Below are positions 12,067 to 24,125 of a stretch of DNA of 64,000 nt, one piece after another. Location: assembly GCF_036323735.1 (NCBI RefSeq), contig NC_086029.1:16669857-16733856 (forward strand), read 5' to 3'. The notes beneath the pieces were generated by a model. It was not told where the DNA came from and made no database searches. It saw nothing but the letters and a program-made list of their open reading frames with translations. Source of the stretch: Rattus norvegicus (taxonomy: Eukaryota; Chordata; Mammalia; Rodentia; Muridae). Every line of letters begins with the position of its first letter. Positions within the stretch are counted from its first letter, which is position 1. The translations under genes were made by a program, and so were the position numbers.

Positions 12067-13357
12067 TGGTGTTTTGTTCAGGAAATTTTTTTCCAGTGCC
12101 CATGTGTTCTAGATGCTGCCCTAGTTTTTCTTCTATTAGTTTGAGTGTATCTGGTTTGATGTGGAGGTCCTTGATCCACTTGGAATTAAGCTTTGTACAG
12201 GGTGATAAGCATGGATCGATTTGCATTCTTCTACATGTTGACCTCCAGTTGAACCAGCACCATTTGCTGAAAATGCTATCTTTTTTCCATTGAATGGTTT
12301 TGGCTCCTTTGTCAAAAATCAGGTGCCCAAAGGTGTGTGGGTTCATTTCTGGGTCTTCAATTCTGTTCCATTGGTCTATCTGTCTGTCTCTGTACCAATA
12401 CCATGCAATTTTTATCACTATTGCTCTGTAATATTGCTTGAGTTCAGGGATAGTGATTCCCCCTGAAGTCCTTTTATTGTTGAGAATAGTTTTAGCTATC
12501 CTGCGTTTTTTGTTATTCCAGATTAATTTGCAAATTGTTCTGTCTAACTCTTTGAAGAATTGTATTGGTATTTTGATGGGGATTGCATTGAATCTGTAGA
12601 TCGCTTTTGGTAAAATGGCCATTTTTACTATATTAATCCTGCCAATCCATGAGCATGGGAGATCTTTCCATCTTCTGAGGTCTTCTTCAATTTCTTTCTT
12701 CAGAGTCTTGAAGTTCTTATTGTACAGATCTTTTACTTGCTTGGTTAAAGTCACACCGAGGTACTTTATATTATTTGGGTCTATTATGAAGGGTGTTGTT
12801 TCCCTAATTTCTTTCTCGGCTTGTTTCTCTTTTGTGTAGAGGAAGGCTACTGATTTATTTGAGTTAATTTTATACCCAGCCACTTTGCTGAAGTTGTTTA
12901 TCAGCTTTAGTAGTTCTCTGATGGAACTTTTGGGATCACTTAAATATACTATCATATCATCTGCAAATAGTGATATTTTGACTTCTTCTTTACCAATCTG
13001 AATCCCCTTGATTTCCTTTTGTTGTCTGATTGCTCTGGCTAGAATGTCAAGAACTATATTGAATAAGTAGGGAGAGAGTGGGCAGCCTTGTTTAGTCCCT
13101 GATTTTAGTGGGATTGCTTCAAGTTTCTCTCCATTTAGTTTAATGTTAGCAACTGGTTTGCTGTATATGGCTTTTACTATGTTTAGGTATGGGCTTTGAA
13201 TTCCTATTCTTTCCAGGACTTTTATCATGATGGGGTGTTGAATTTTGTCAAATGCTTTCTCAGCATCTAATGAAATGATCATGTGGTTCTGTTCTTTCAG
13301 TTTGTTTATATAATGGATCACGTTGATGATTTTCCGTATATTAAACCATCCCTGCAT
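12038..13357 (-). pseudogene. L1 ORF2 reverse-transcriptase fragment (439 codons open)
   Basis: The longest open frame in the window. It encodes part of the L1 ORF2 reverse transcriptase. Residues 131-134 are FADD, the catalytic metal-binding motif of non-LTR reverse transcriptases, with the preceding [14 protein letters not shown] block at about 87-96. The endonuclease domain that should lie upstream is missing because the element is truncated at 13541. Downstream the same protein continues in other frames at 11788-12066, 11345-11851 and 11241-11492, so at least two frameshifts separate it from its C-terminal Cys-rich region. The ATG at 13357 is an internal Met, not a true start. The reverse transcriptase motif is intact but the protein is incomplete. 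Confidence 0.93.
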
Positions 13358-13557
13358 GCCTGGGATGAAGCCTACTTGATCATGGTGGATGATTGTTTTG
13401 ATGTGCTCTTGGCTTCAGTTTGCCAGAATTTTATTGAATATTTTTGCGTCGATATTCATAAGGGAAATTGGTGTGAAGTTCTCTTTCTTTGTTGGGTCTT
13501 TGTGTGGTTTAGGTATAAGAGTAATTGTGGCTTCATAGAAGGAAGAAATCAGATTTT

Positions 13558-13689
13558 TAACAAAAGATAAAGAGTGAATCTAACTGAATGACAAGATACT
13601 TAGTGAATAATATTCTAGGCTTTCCTAGTATAAAATGAAGGTTCTGTTGCTAATTTCTCTAGTTTCATTTTTTTGCTACCAGAAAAACA
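13558..13689. other. Unassigned flank
   Basis: The target-site flank of the L1 insertion. Nothing else recognised. Confidence 0.4.
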
Positions 13690-14085
13690 CCTGGGAAAAG
13701 GCAATTTAAGAAAGAAAGGACCTATCTTAGCTCATGGTTTCTGGTTATAATTCCATCATAATTTTGAGCTCTCGGTGACAAGATCTGGAATGATCCAGTC
13801 ACATGATAGGTACAGTAAAAGCAGAGATAAGTGAGGTATGCATACTCATTTGCTTGCCTGCTCTCAGGGTGTTTTCTCCACTCTTGTGTAGTTTGGACCT
13901 TTTGCCTAGAGTATGATGCTGCCCATAGAGGGCTGGGTCTTCCTATATAAACTAACTTAAAGATATGCTTCCACCCACAACACACAGACACGACCACAAG
14001 CTAATCAGTGTAGATAATGGCTCACTGAGACTCTCTTCCTTCATAATTCTAGGTTGTACCAAGTTGACAATTAAATTATCATAGC
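13690..14085 (+). repeat. Dispersed rodent repeat fragment (family uncertain)
   Basis: The phrases 'ggcaatttaagaaagaaagg', 'gagggctgggtcttcctata' and 'ccaagttgacaattaa' occur in this order in a common rodent interspersed repeat that I recall but cannot name with certainty. There is no coding content. A library search would name it. Confidence 0.45.
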
Positions 14086-14689
14086 CATTCATATCATTCA
14101 GACATAGCAATTCTAATTTGGAATCTACTGAGCACAGTCTTTCTCCAAATCTTAGGACATTACAGGTGTCCTGGATTGGAACAGTATACATTCATATTTA
14201 TCTTCCAGTTTGATTTTCAGTCTAGAGGCAAATAGAAACGAATTACTGATCAGCTTTATTACTTGCAAAGAGGGAACTCAATTTTTTTCTATGAGAAGAA
14301 GATTGGTATTTCACATGTATTCTCATCCCTCTACCATTAATAATTTATTAGAGAGAGTAGGTATAAGAGTTACTTTCCTTGGTGTCCTGAGTAAATATCT
14401 GGCAGTTTGTAGTATAACAGTGGAAGTTCACTTTGATTTACAGTTTGTCAGGCTGCAATTCCTCCTAGCAAGGAAGGAATAACAGTGGTGCCCTCATAGC
14501 TGTGGGAGTGTGTATAGTAGGTACTTGCATTCATTGAAATATAATGCAGAGAAGAGACAAGAAGGAGATCAGGGGCTATAAACAATAAGGCTGACCCAAT
14601 AGTAATACACATTTTCTACAACAGTTCCACATATAAGAGAGTTACAACTTTATATAATATATAAATATTATATATGTGCACACATATTT
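14086..14689. other. Unassigned sequence
   Basis: Nothing recognised except a short AT-rich run at 14652-14680. Confidence 0.4.
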
Positions 14690-14870
14690 GTTTTATATGT
14701 ATGGCTGTTTTACTTGCATGCGTGTTTATGCACCTTGTGTGTACAATGCCGGCAGAGGCAAAGGAAGGCAGTAATTGATGGTTGGAAGCTAGCATGTAAG
14801 TGCTGGGAATCTAGCCTGAGACATCTGAAAGAGCCAGTTTCCTACACAACTGAGCCATTTCTGCAGCCCA
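14690..14870 (-). repeat. B3-type SINE
   Basis: On the minus strand it starts with a tRNA-like head ('actgagccatttctgcagcc' on plus at about 14850) and includes 'gtgctgggaatct' on plus, then a GT-rich 3' part near 14700-14745. The copy is diverged. Confidence 0.75.
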
Positions 14871-15724
14871 AGGAATCACAGCTTTGCAAGACAGTGCCAC
14901 CAAGTGTTCAAACAGAGTAGACGGGGGAAACTTAGGGATATGAGGGGACAGTTTAATGTTGATAAAGCATCCAGGTTTGACATTTATAGATCTCTCTGTA
15001 GCTGTAAGGAATAGAACAGATGTGTCTATTGCAATGGCATATAACAAGTGGTTATATCTTAGCTCCCTATCATTAAGAGCTATGGTCATAACTTCCCACC
15101 TCCCTTCATAATAACAATCATAAATATTTATATATTTACATATATGTGATATATAATAATGCAGGGTATATGTGAGTAATAACAAAGAAAAATCAGGAGA
15201 GCATGATGAATGAAACATCACTAGAAACTATGTTTTGGAAAAGATGATTCTTTAAACATGTATTTGCCTTTGTTCTTTCATGTTAAGACATGCTATTAAC
15301 ATTTAAGAATTCCTTCTCATTAAAATTTGGTCCTTTTAAGAGTAAGAGCGAATGCATTTCTTGTATGTCAGAAGTTTAACACATATGTCACTGGAGTGAA
15401 GGGAAAGTAACTCTCCTTTTCCCTGCCTTTTCTACCTGGTCCTTGCACATTGTTACCTACATTTCAGAATCTGTGATAAGCTATGAATTCCTTGGCATGC
15501 TGACACATCTCTATGAGAATTGCCCAGAGTAATAATCTCTCATTTTAAGAACTCCTGTCCAGATTTTTCTTGCTCATGACCCTTGTCCTTATTTATAGCT
15601 GCATAGTCCTCTTGCCAAGTAAGGAATGTATTCATGGTTTGCAAGGGAAATATATTGGGGGTGGGGTGCTGTTATTGCTCCTTCATTTGAAATACTAACA
15701 TTAACCTCGCAAATTGGTGCTCAA
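14871..15724. other. Unassigned sequence
   Basis: No gene or repeat recognised. A 136-codon minus frame (14811-15221) overlaps the B3 SINE and has no family resemblance, so I regard it as chance. Confidence 0.4.
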
Positions 15725-15900
15725 AGTGATGTTAATTGGGTAAAGCATTTGCTGCCAAGACTGATGATCTGAATTGCATCACAGAACACACAAACCAGAA
15801 TGAGAGAATTTACTTCTGCATGTTGTGCACTGCAGGCAAGAGCACAGTGGCACATATAGGCCGTCAGTCACTCCACACAGAATAGTAAGTGAATGTAATA
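15725..15900 (+). repeat. Old B3/B4-type SINE
   Basis: A tRNA-like head with 'gggtaaagcatttgctgccaa' style text (positions 15739-15759) is followed by a GC-poor body with 'agcacagtggcacata'. Very diverged. Confidence 0.5.
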
Positions 15901-15904
15901 CACT

Positions 15905-16046
15905 TTTTGAGACAGGCTATTTCTATATAGCCCTGGTTGTCCTGGAACACACTAGGTAAATCAGGTTGGTCCCGAACACATGAAGATCTGTCTACCTCTT
16001 CCTTTTGAGTGCTAGGGCTAAAGATGTGCACCACCATACCCAGCCT
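15905..16046 (-). repeat. B1 SINE
   Basis: On the plus strand it begins TTTTGAGACAGGCTATTTCT and ends 'caccaccatacccagcc', the reverse complement of a B1 monomer. About 140 bp, near full length. It lies directly downstream of the preceding old SINE. Confidence 0.9.
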
Positions 16047-16305
16047 TGCAATAGATTTTTAAAAATCAAGACTGACTTATTAACTCCTACAGAAAGGCAA
16101 GGGTATTTTAAACAACTACATCACAACATGGTAAGTTCCTATGTCAGGATACTAAGGGTTCCCCAAATCCATCAATATCCTAATATCAATCCTAAAGCAG
16201 CTTTACTCCTGTGTTTTTCATAGTAGGTGAGCAACACATTTCCAGACATTCATTTCTAACAGGACTCCACTACAGGGACAAACAGAAGCAAATGACAATG
16301 CATAT

Positions 16306-16508
16306 TAAAATGATTTTTTAAAGATTTATTTACATTATGTATATGTATACACAGTCACTGTCTTCAGACATACCAGAAGAGGGCATCAGATCCAATTACA
16401 GATGGTCGTGAGCCACCATGGGGTTGCTGGGAATTGAACTCAGGACCTCTGGAAGAGCAGTCGGTGCTCTTAACCACCGAGCCATCTCTGAGCCCTAAAA
16501 TGATTTTT
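16306..16508 (-). mobile_element. B2 SINE with 13-bp target-site duplication
   Basis: The body at 16319-16495 is the reverse complement of B2. It lacks part of the usual GGAGAGATGG head: plus reads 'gccatctctgagccc'. TAAAATGATTTTT flanks it at 16306-16318 and 16496-16508, an exact 13-bp TSD. Confidence 0.95.
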
Positions 16509-16579
16509 AAATTACCACTATAAGTATTAATTGCAGGGTTTGGTTGCCTGTAATAATAATCAAGAATGATATTGAATAT

Positions 16580-16886
16580 CTCATTTCATATTTCTTTTTT
16601 ATTTACATTTCAAAGGTTATCCTCTTTCCCTGTTTCCCCTCTGTAAATCCCCTATCCCGTACCCCTCCCCCTTCTCCTATGAGGTCAGCCCCAGGTGCAG
16701 ACAGAAACTGGAAGGATTCTGTCCCAGACTGCTCCTCAGTTCTTGTGTCCTCAAGGCTCCAGGCAGGTCCCTCGGAGCAGAAGTTGTGGTCTCCCCTGTG
16801 CTCTCAGGATTGTCCACACTTCTGAGAGTCCCACTCTCTTCCCCATGGGATCTGTGAACAAAGAGCTGTGGCACCCACCTCATTTC
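16580..16886 (-). mobile_element. Short L1 derivative: 5'UTR-like joined to 3' end
   Basis: On the minus strand, about 16879-16680 resembles rat L1 5' UTR sequence. It passes directly, near 16680, into the last 80-90 bp of an L1 3' end: a G-rich tract then 'aacctttgaaatgtaaat'. ORF1 and ORF2 are absent. An 8-bp repeat CTCATTTC at 16580-16587 and 16879-16886 may be the remaining TSD. This could be a retrocopy of a spliced or internally deleted L1 RNA. The 5'UTR match is from memory. Confidence 0.55.
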
Positions 16887-17685
16887 TCTTTAACATCATA
16901 GCTATGACATACTTTTCAGAATTCTACAATATTATGTAGTTTTCAGACAGAAACCAACTTAAATAGTGTAGGCAATAAAAGATACACAACGTATATCAAA
17001 TTTCAGAGTTGTTAGCTCTAAAGAAGTCTTGACTTTAAGATCAGCAAAAAATGATACTAAGCCATTCTCTAATGAAACTGACATTCAAGTTGTTTGGTAT
17101 GTAATTGATTGAAAGGAATTACTATTTGGGCTTAACATGCAGTGGTATGTTGTAAGTAGCTGCTGTGTGTAAGGAAAACAGCTCCTTATAAGTTCTGTGG
17201 TGAAGTAACATGTTGGGTTTACATAAAGATGGGTCTTGATTTTAAGGAAAATGGCTTTAAATTGATCTTAGCTGGTAGCATCTAATTGATTAGTTATATA
17301 GTATTAGACAAGATTAGTACCATACGTAAATTAGCTAGCTACTTTCTTCTAATCTCTGCATCTTGGGGTGTGCCTTTTATTTTAAAATTTAACTTTTACT
17401 AAACTTTTAGGTAGTGGAGTTTAAGTAAAATAAATCACAGTATTTACTAACGTCCTGGAAAGAGGACTTTCGATGTTCCATAGAAGCAGAAAACAACCGC
17501 AATAAAACAGCAAAAGCCAAAATTAAAAAAGAAAAACTCAGAAAACAGAAACTTCTCTTCTCAGGAAGTTTCATATTGTTCTTGGTCTTTATTAAAATAA
17601 TTATGAAATGCAAAATATACTTCAAGAAAAATTAAAAACTCCAATTTGTTTGGATCAATTGTGCTCCCAGAATTGTGTTCCTGGA
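16887..17685. other. Unassigned sequence
   Basis: AT-rich, no gene or repeat recognised. Confidence 0.4.
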
Positions 17686-17711
17686 ACAGACAGACAGACA
17701 GACAGACAGCA

Positions 17712-17760
<49 letters not shown>
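17686..17760 (+). repeat. Compound microsatellite (CAGA)n-(CA)n
   Basis: About five GACA units followed by about 23 CA units. Confidence 0.96.
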
Positions 17761-17761
<1 letters not shown>

Positions 17762-17988
17762 CAAAGTCTCAGAAGCCTTCAGATTTACTTTGTAGAAGCT
17801 GTTCTAGCTTTACTGAAGTGAAAAATATATAAACCACTTTTAGAATTAATTCTCTATTCTTAGTTTAAAGACATTTGGAAAGACTTGGGATAGAAAAATA
17901 AATATATATTATTTGGATATGATGAATATACTATTTTAAGAAAACTGTTTTGACATATGACAGATAGCAAAGTCTCAGAAGCCTTCAG
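17761..17988 (+). repeat. 22-bp exact direct repeat pair
   Basis: GCAAAGTCTCAGAAGCCTTC plus AG occurs at 17761-17782 and again at 17967-17988, 206 bp apart and in the same orientation. The sequence between them is unique. It is too short and too far apart for a typical L1 TSD unless the intervening 184 bp is an unrecognised insert. Confidence 0.9.
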
Positions 17989-18254
17989 CAAACAAAAGAG
18001 ACTTGATAAAAGACTTGATACATTTATAATTAAGAAATGCTCTATAAAATGACAAAATATTCTCATCTCTACCCAATGATATTTTGAGACATGGCTTTTA
18101 GTACTTCAGAAAAATGCAGATAAATTATAATATAAAGGCCTGTTCTCTTTTGACTGAAGGTATTCAATTGTTTCATTGTCTATTTAAATTTCAGAACAAC
18201 TTGTACTTGGTAAACCTTTATCAAAATAGCTATGACTCAAATTTCTAACTGCGA

Positions 18255-18505
18255 ATTTGCATGCATGTGTGAGCATATGTGTAAGCACACACACATATTG
18301 AGACGCACACATATATTATGCACATGCACACACATACATACATGTAAATTCTCATGTACATAAAGTTATAAACATACACACACATGCACATATATTCACA
18401 CACATATGCACATATTCACACATGCATACAAGCACACATATCCAAAAATACATCCATACATGCATATATACATATGCACACATTACATATACACACTCAC
18501 CACAC
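18255..18505 (+). repeat. Imperfect CA/CATA-rich tract
   Basis: About 250 bp of degenerate ACAC, ACATAC and CATGCA units, an old decayed microsatellite. Confidence 0.85.
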
Positions 18506-20423
18506 AAACCCTCTTGATCTCACTTGGTATTCTAAAATAGCACTTTAGCATTAAAATATGGAATGAATTGCTCCCATATCAGCATATGGGTCTTGTTACT
18601 CTACTCACTAAAGTTTGTTGATAATTCTGCATTTCTTAATATAGAGGCTCTCTGTGGAATTCAAACTAAACCAGGTGGCTGTGTATGGCTGTGGTTCTAC
18701 CCTCTCACTGTGCCTTTGGACAAGAGAGGTGCTTCTCTACTAGCTTCCACAGGCTACTCCACTGCAGATGTTTGCTAGACTGCAAAGCCTGCTGATCCGT
18801 GGCAGTCTTCAGCTCCGGAAGCATTGGCAGGGTGTCTTGCTGTGAGCAGGTCCTCTTACAACTGCTACTCCTATTTCATAGGTGCAGCGCCTTCAGTAAA
18901 GCATCCATCTGTTTTCAGATTCTCTTTGCTGTGCTTGGTCATTGGTCAGCACAGAACGGCACTTCTAGTCCTCCCCAGGCTCTTCGCTTCAGAAGTAGTT
19001 TCTATTTCTAGAAGGTTCTAGGTGTTTTCAAATGCACATTTTGATTCTCAAATTGTTATCCCACATACAACAAAATCCCCACATCATATTCTCTATGTTA
19101 TAAATACAGGAATGCCTGTCTGTAATACAGGAATGCCTGGTACAGTTTGACTAGTACACGACCTTTGTATTTTCTGTAAGTACAGCAGTTCATCTTGTAT
19201 ACTCTATGATCCATTGGGTTTTTGTGTGCTTCTGTGGATTAGAGGATGGCTCTGTGCTCACATAAAATTTTGGAAAGCTCATCCTATGTGTGAAATCCTG
19301 GAACTTAATATCTTCAAGGTCTTTCCTAGTTTCTTCATACAGTGATGGCTAAGAGTTCTGTTACATGCTTCCTCATAGTCAGATTTTTGATGCTATCATT
19401 GCTATTATTCTCAGCCAGCCATGTGAGGCCAGTCAGCTTCATCAGCTCAGAATAAATACAGTAATTCTCATTATTTAAGTTGATAAGTTTCATGTTTTCA
19501 AAATTGCTTATTCATGAAAGTTAATTCATTATGCTAAAATCAACATGCTTGGTACTCTTCTGGACATACAGAGACATGCAACACAATGAGAAATGTGTGT
19601 CTACAGATGGCGACATCTCCAAGTCAAGGTAGAGCTCAGACATTCTCTTCCTTCTTATTTTACCTTTCATATCACAAAATATTCTTCTCTCAGTGTCTTA
19701 AGTATCTGTTTTAGTGTGCATATATGGAGTCTAGACATGTAAAACTGAAGTACTATGCAGTGTGCTAAGTACATGAAGCTAGACGTGGCATCTCATATGG
19801 AAATACCTGTGCCACAAACTGCATTTAGGTCCAGGTTACAATGCTGTTCACTGTAAGTTCATAGTCAGTGCAACAACAATATATCCTAAACAAGACCTTT
19901 TAAAGCATGCATACACAAAACGGTTGTGCATTGAGATGACAAAAATCTTCTGAGCAGAAGATCACAGTAGATCAATTTCATGCAACTGTAGAAGTGGTAG
20001 TCAATTACATATTTTCTAATTCAATGCCCATTTCAACTAAGAAATCTAAAACAATGTGAGAACGCCATGCTATTTCCTCTAGGAAATATCTTGCAATACC
20101 TTTCCTCCTCCTTTGCCCTGCTTTTGCTTTTCATAACCCTTTGCACGAACCTCCTTCTGCTCTTCTGATGTGTCACACTTAAATGTTCATGATAATAGTA
20201 GAAGGGATGCTTAATGGAGTTAGGGATAAAAGCAAATTTAATAGTGCAAGTCAGGAGTGTACCCAAAGCCACTGAGCCAGCAAAAGCATAATGAGAAGGG
20301 CATCAAAACTTGGAACCATGGTGTGATGTTGAGAATTCTTGTTTGTAATCCCAAATGAGGGCACGTCAGTGTAAATAACATGCAAGTGGATTCTGGGAAA
20401 CGCCTCTAGTCAGTATTGTGGTT
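18506..20423. other. Unassigned sequence
   Basis: No gene or repeat was identified. A less AT-rich stretch lies at 18640-19010. A short tandem duplication of AATACAGGAATGCCTG occurs at 19102-19138. Confidence 0.4.
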
Positions 20424-20541
20424 TGTGTCTAGATTTTATTTTCTTTTTTTCGGAGCTGGGAACCGAACCCAGGGCCTTGCGCTTGCTGGGCAAGGGCTCT
20501 ACCACTGAGCTAAATCCCCAACCCCTGTGTGTAGATTTTAT
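20424..20541 (-). mobile_element. ID SINE with target-site duplication
   Basis: The body (about 20440-20525) on the minus strand starts GGGGTTGGGGATTTAGCTCA, the classic ID/BC1 head. It ends in an A-rich tail. TGTGTCTAGATTTTAT (20424-20439) and TGTGTGTAGATTTTAT (20526-20541) form a 16-bp TSD with one mismatch. Confidence 0.95.
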
Positions 20542-22265
20542 ATGTACAGTAAAAATGTTTCTGAGCAAGGCTTATATGTATTTATAAGGTTAAAGATTAA
20601 ATAAATCCCTGTGTAGCACTGTTATGAGTTTTATGTTTTATGGCCATAACTATTGATTCTTCGTCCATTATTTAGCATGATTAGCTAGAAATGCCAAATA
20701 ATAACATTCACAGATTTGGCTCTAATTTTATTTGTAGAAATGAAAAGTTGAATATTGACTATCTTATAAACACCATTTTCTTAGACTAAATAATAAGAAA
20801 TTCCACAACTGGGAGAACTATACACTTGCTAAGGAGACTTTATCCTGTAGACTTGGTTCAGAAACTAAGGCTTGATTCTTTTCTCACTTTCAACCTGATT
20901 GAACCCTCTTCATAAAATTCTTTTGTTTAATATAAATGGTGCAGAAAGAAGTAGGTTGGTCAGAGATAGCATTTGATGGTCATTGAAAAGGGTTTGTAGT
21001 ATCTACCTGTCACTTACACTTGCTGAGAAATTAAGTTGTCTCCAAGGTTGTCATCTGGAGAAATAATGGAAATAAGAATAGATCCTTCCTGTTATGGGGG
21101 AGCAGTGTATAAAGTCATGCAGGCAACATTTCCACAAGGACAATCTCTATGTGGCTTTATTTTTCAAAGGCATACATATTTCAGCATTTTAGTTATGCGC
21201 AATAATGCCAAATATTTCACCGAACAAAAAATCAATTTCTTTGAATGAATCAAAATGATCTGAAAAGTGGCTTTTGTTCTCTGAAAGGTACACATATGGT
21301 TATCAATCACTTTGAAATTAGAGGTCCAAAACTTATTGTACATCATCTACACATGCACATGTACGTGTACACACATATACACACATCTCAGACAACCCCA
21401 CACATTACAGAAATGCACAAACACACACTCGGTCTCAGTGCTCTTAATCTAGTAAATAGCATGTTTGTACTTTAATGAGATTAAGTTACCAGAAGACGAT
21501 AACATTTTGCAGAACATGGAGGTAACAGCAATGACTTCTATCCCTTCCTGCTTCTCACCAGTAAACTGCAAAGTAGGGGGGCAGCTTTGAACCACAAACA
21601 TCTTCAGTCTATGATATTAAAAACAGTTCAATTCATAGAACCATCGATCTGTTTACCCCAAGACGGGTTGCTGAAGACCCATAGCCCATCTTCAGACTTC
21701 ACTGCAGCCTTGGTTTTGAACTCTCAACCTATGTATTGAGTGGTACTAATTAAAGCTTTTAAAAACAGCCTGCTTATATCCAAGACTTCTGTGTGTTACA
21801 AGCTGCAGTGTTTCTACTCTTCTTTCTGCTCTCATGTAAACATACTGTTTTAAATTATAGAAGCTGAGACTTTCAGTTCTTGTCAAGAATCATTCCTGAG
21901 AAAACAGGTATCACATTGTATACTTCAGATGGTATTGTTATTATTTTTGATTTTAAAAGTTGTTGTTTGAGTTGCTGGCTTGAGTTGCATAAATACATCA
22001 ATCACTAAATACATTTTGGCTTATTTTTAGGAATATTTCCAACAATTTTTGAAAGGCCACAAATATACTTTTTGCACTGTGGTTTATACAAGGTGAAATT
22101 TCTCAGCACTGATGATTATACAGTCAATAAACAGTATCTATCCATTAAGTCTGAGAAACACAAAGAACCTGAGTCTTAGGATAGCCAAAATTCACTCAAG
22201 ATTTAGATCTTTATGAAAAAGTAAGCAATCAATTTCATTCATATGCATATTTGTCTCCATTTTTT
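20542..22265. other. Unassigned sequence
   Basis: Unassigned AT-rich DNA with a short CA-rich stretch at 21350-21430. No gene recognised. Confidence 0.4.
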
Positions 22266-22748
22266 AAAATGAGATGCTCCAGGAGAAAGACAGGCAACAA
22301 GTTAGGGATGGGGTTGCCAACCCACAATCAAAAACTCTGACCCAGAATTGTTCCTGTCTGAAAGAACTGCAGAGCCAAAAATGGAGAAGAGCCTGAGGGA
22401 CAGGAGGTGCAGCAACAGGCCCAATGTGGGGTCCAGCTCAAGGGGAGGCCCCAAGGTGAGCCACTATTCCTGAGGCTATAGAATGCTCACAAAAAGGGGT
22501 CTAGCATGACTGTCTCCCGAAAGACCTAACAAAACAGGTGAAAGAGTCAGATGCAGATATTTACAGCCAACCAATGGACAGAAACTGCTGACCCCTGTGC
22601 TTGAATTAGGGAAAAGCTGGACAAAGCTGAGGAGAACCAGCAGTCTTAATTATCCTAGGCCCCAAAGCTCTCTCAGACATTGGATCATGAACCAGGCAGC
22701 ATACAGCAGCTGATATGAGGGCCCCAACACATATACAGCAGAGGACTA
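22266..22748 (+). mobile_element. Lx (older L1) 3' UTR fragment
   Basis: It aligns by eye to the better-preserved Lx 3' region at 49360-49800. Shared phrases are 'aaaactctgacccagaattg', 'aatggagaagagcctgaggg' and 'ccaaccaatggacagaa'. Truncated at both ends with no poly(A). Confidence 0.85.
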
Positions 22749-23689
22749 TAATAAATAAAAAATGAAATGCATAAAATTTTATGTATACCAAAGATTTTTA
22801 AAATTGTTTTTCAATATGCTGTCATCAATAAACATTTGATTTGCAGACATATTTTATGTGATTATATAAAGTGTGAGGGAACATGATAAGTTATATTGAA
22901 AGAGAAGATGTCATTTTGGAGGGACAAGGGTATTTTACTTGGTTTCATTGTGTTCTTGACAAATGTCCCATGACAGTGTATTTGCTTCAGCTTAAGTTTA
23001 TGATTGTTCTCAGTTGGTAGACTTCTGATGTGAAGGTACATTGTCAAGCACCTTGAGATGGGCAAGGTTTAATGTAACCATGAATGTGAACAGTCCGGGA
23101 AGGAAAAGCTGTAGGCTCCCAGTATAAATTAGCAAAAACAATGGATGGTGTTCATTATACAAGAATGTCCGTTGAATATAATTATTATTAGTTTGACCAC
23201 AATAGCCCAATTATTTTTAGACATATGAAGAAAATTTTTATTTCTCAGCTATAAGAATAAAAACAATACCTTAATCTGTGATTTAATTTAGAGCAATAAT
23301 ATCATTTGGTCTGCTGATTGACTTGCATTGTGAGAACAATCATTCAGTAACTCAGTATTTTACTGAACATTAATGTAATAGCAATGTTACCTAATAGTTC
23401 TTTACTAAGTTGTCAGAGTATAGGTAACAGTTTTATAGTTTTACATTGAATAAAAAATCATTAATATAAGTCATAAAATGGTTCAAATTTTCATTTTTAA
23501 TCTGAAAATTATTTCAGTATTTGATTTTTGCTCAGAAATACAGCCATATCACATAAGTTAAATACTTGTCCTCATTTTGTTTCCTATTGTTTATTCACTA
23601 CTTCAGAACAACCAGATATGCATTTTCTCCATACTTGAACGTCCATCCTTCCCTCAGCATTATTTTTCTCAGTTAAGAGCAGTTAGGTC
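22749..23689. other. Unassigned AT-rich sequence
   Basis: No gene or repeat recognised. Confidence 0.4.
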
Positions 23690-24125
23690 ACTGTTTCCAT
23701 GTAGACTTCTCGTCCTGGTTGCTTCTGCCTTCATCTCCGTCCTGATCGTCACTTAGGACTTTCTATTTCATAAACTTCTGACGCTCAGCGATTCTACTTC
23801 TCGGCTCGCTGTCCTCGGGGTTTCCCAGCTGAGGCCTGGTGGCCTCATGGGAGATTTTGAGATACGAGGAAGAATCCAAGGTTCCTCTCATTCTCTCCCC
23901 TCCATCTAAACGCAGTGGAATGCTTCTGGTAGCAGGAGCGTGCTAGCTCTCACTGTAAAGACCTGCTCCATTTCTTCACTCCCTGCATCAGGAGGTGACT
24001 TCAGGTCCTGTGGTCAGCAACACTCACTCTTCCACGACCCACCAATCACAGGATGATAATCTCCGTCATCTCTGTGTGCTGAAGTGAGGGCTCACGCTTT
24101 CACCGGTGTGGTCAAGCCCTGGCAT
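23690..24125. other. CpG-enriched unassigned block
   Basis: In an otherwise CpG-poor, AT-rich setting this stretch holds roughly fourteen CpG dinucleotides in about 430 bp and is visibly richer in G+C. I see no open frame, LTR or SINE. It could be a decayed regulatory element, an untranslated exon or a fragment of an unrecognised repeat. Function not inferred. Confidence 0.5.

Noticed and set aside
14811..15221. 136-codon minus-strand open frame
   Set aside because: Overlaps a B3 SINE, no known domain, and AT-rich DNA of this size yields such frames by chance.
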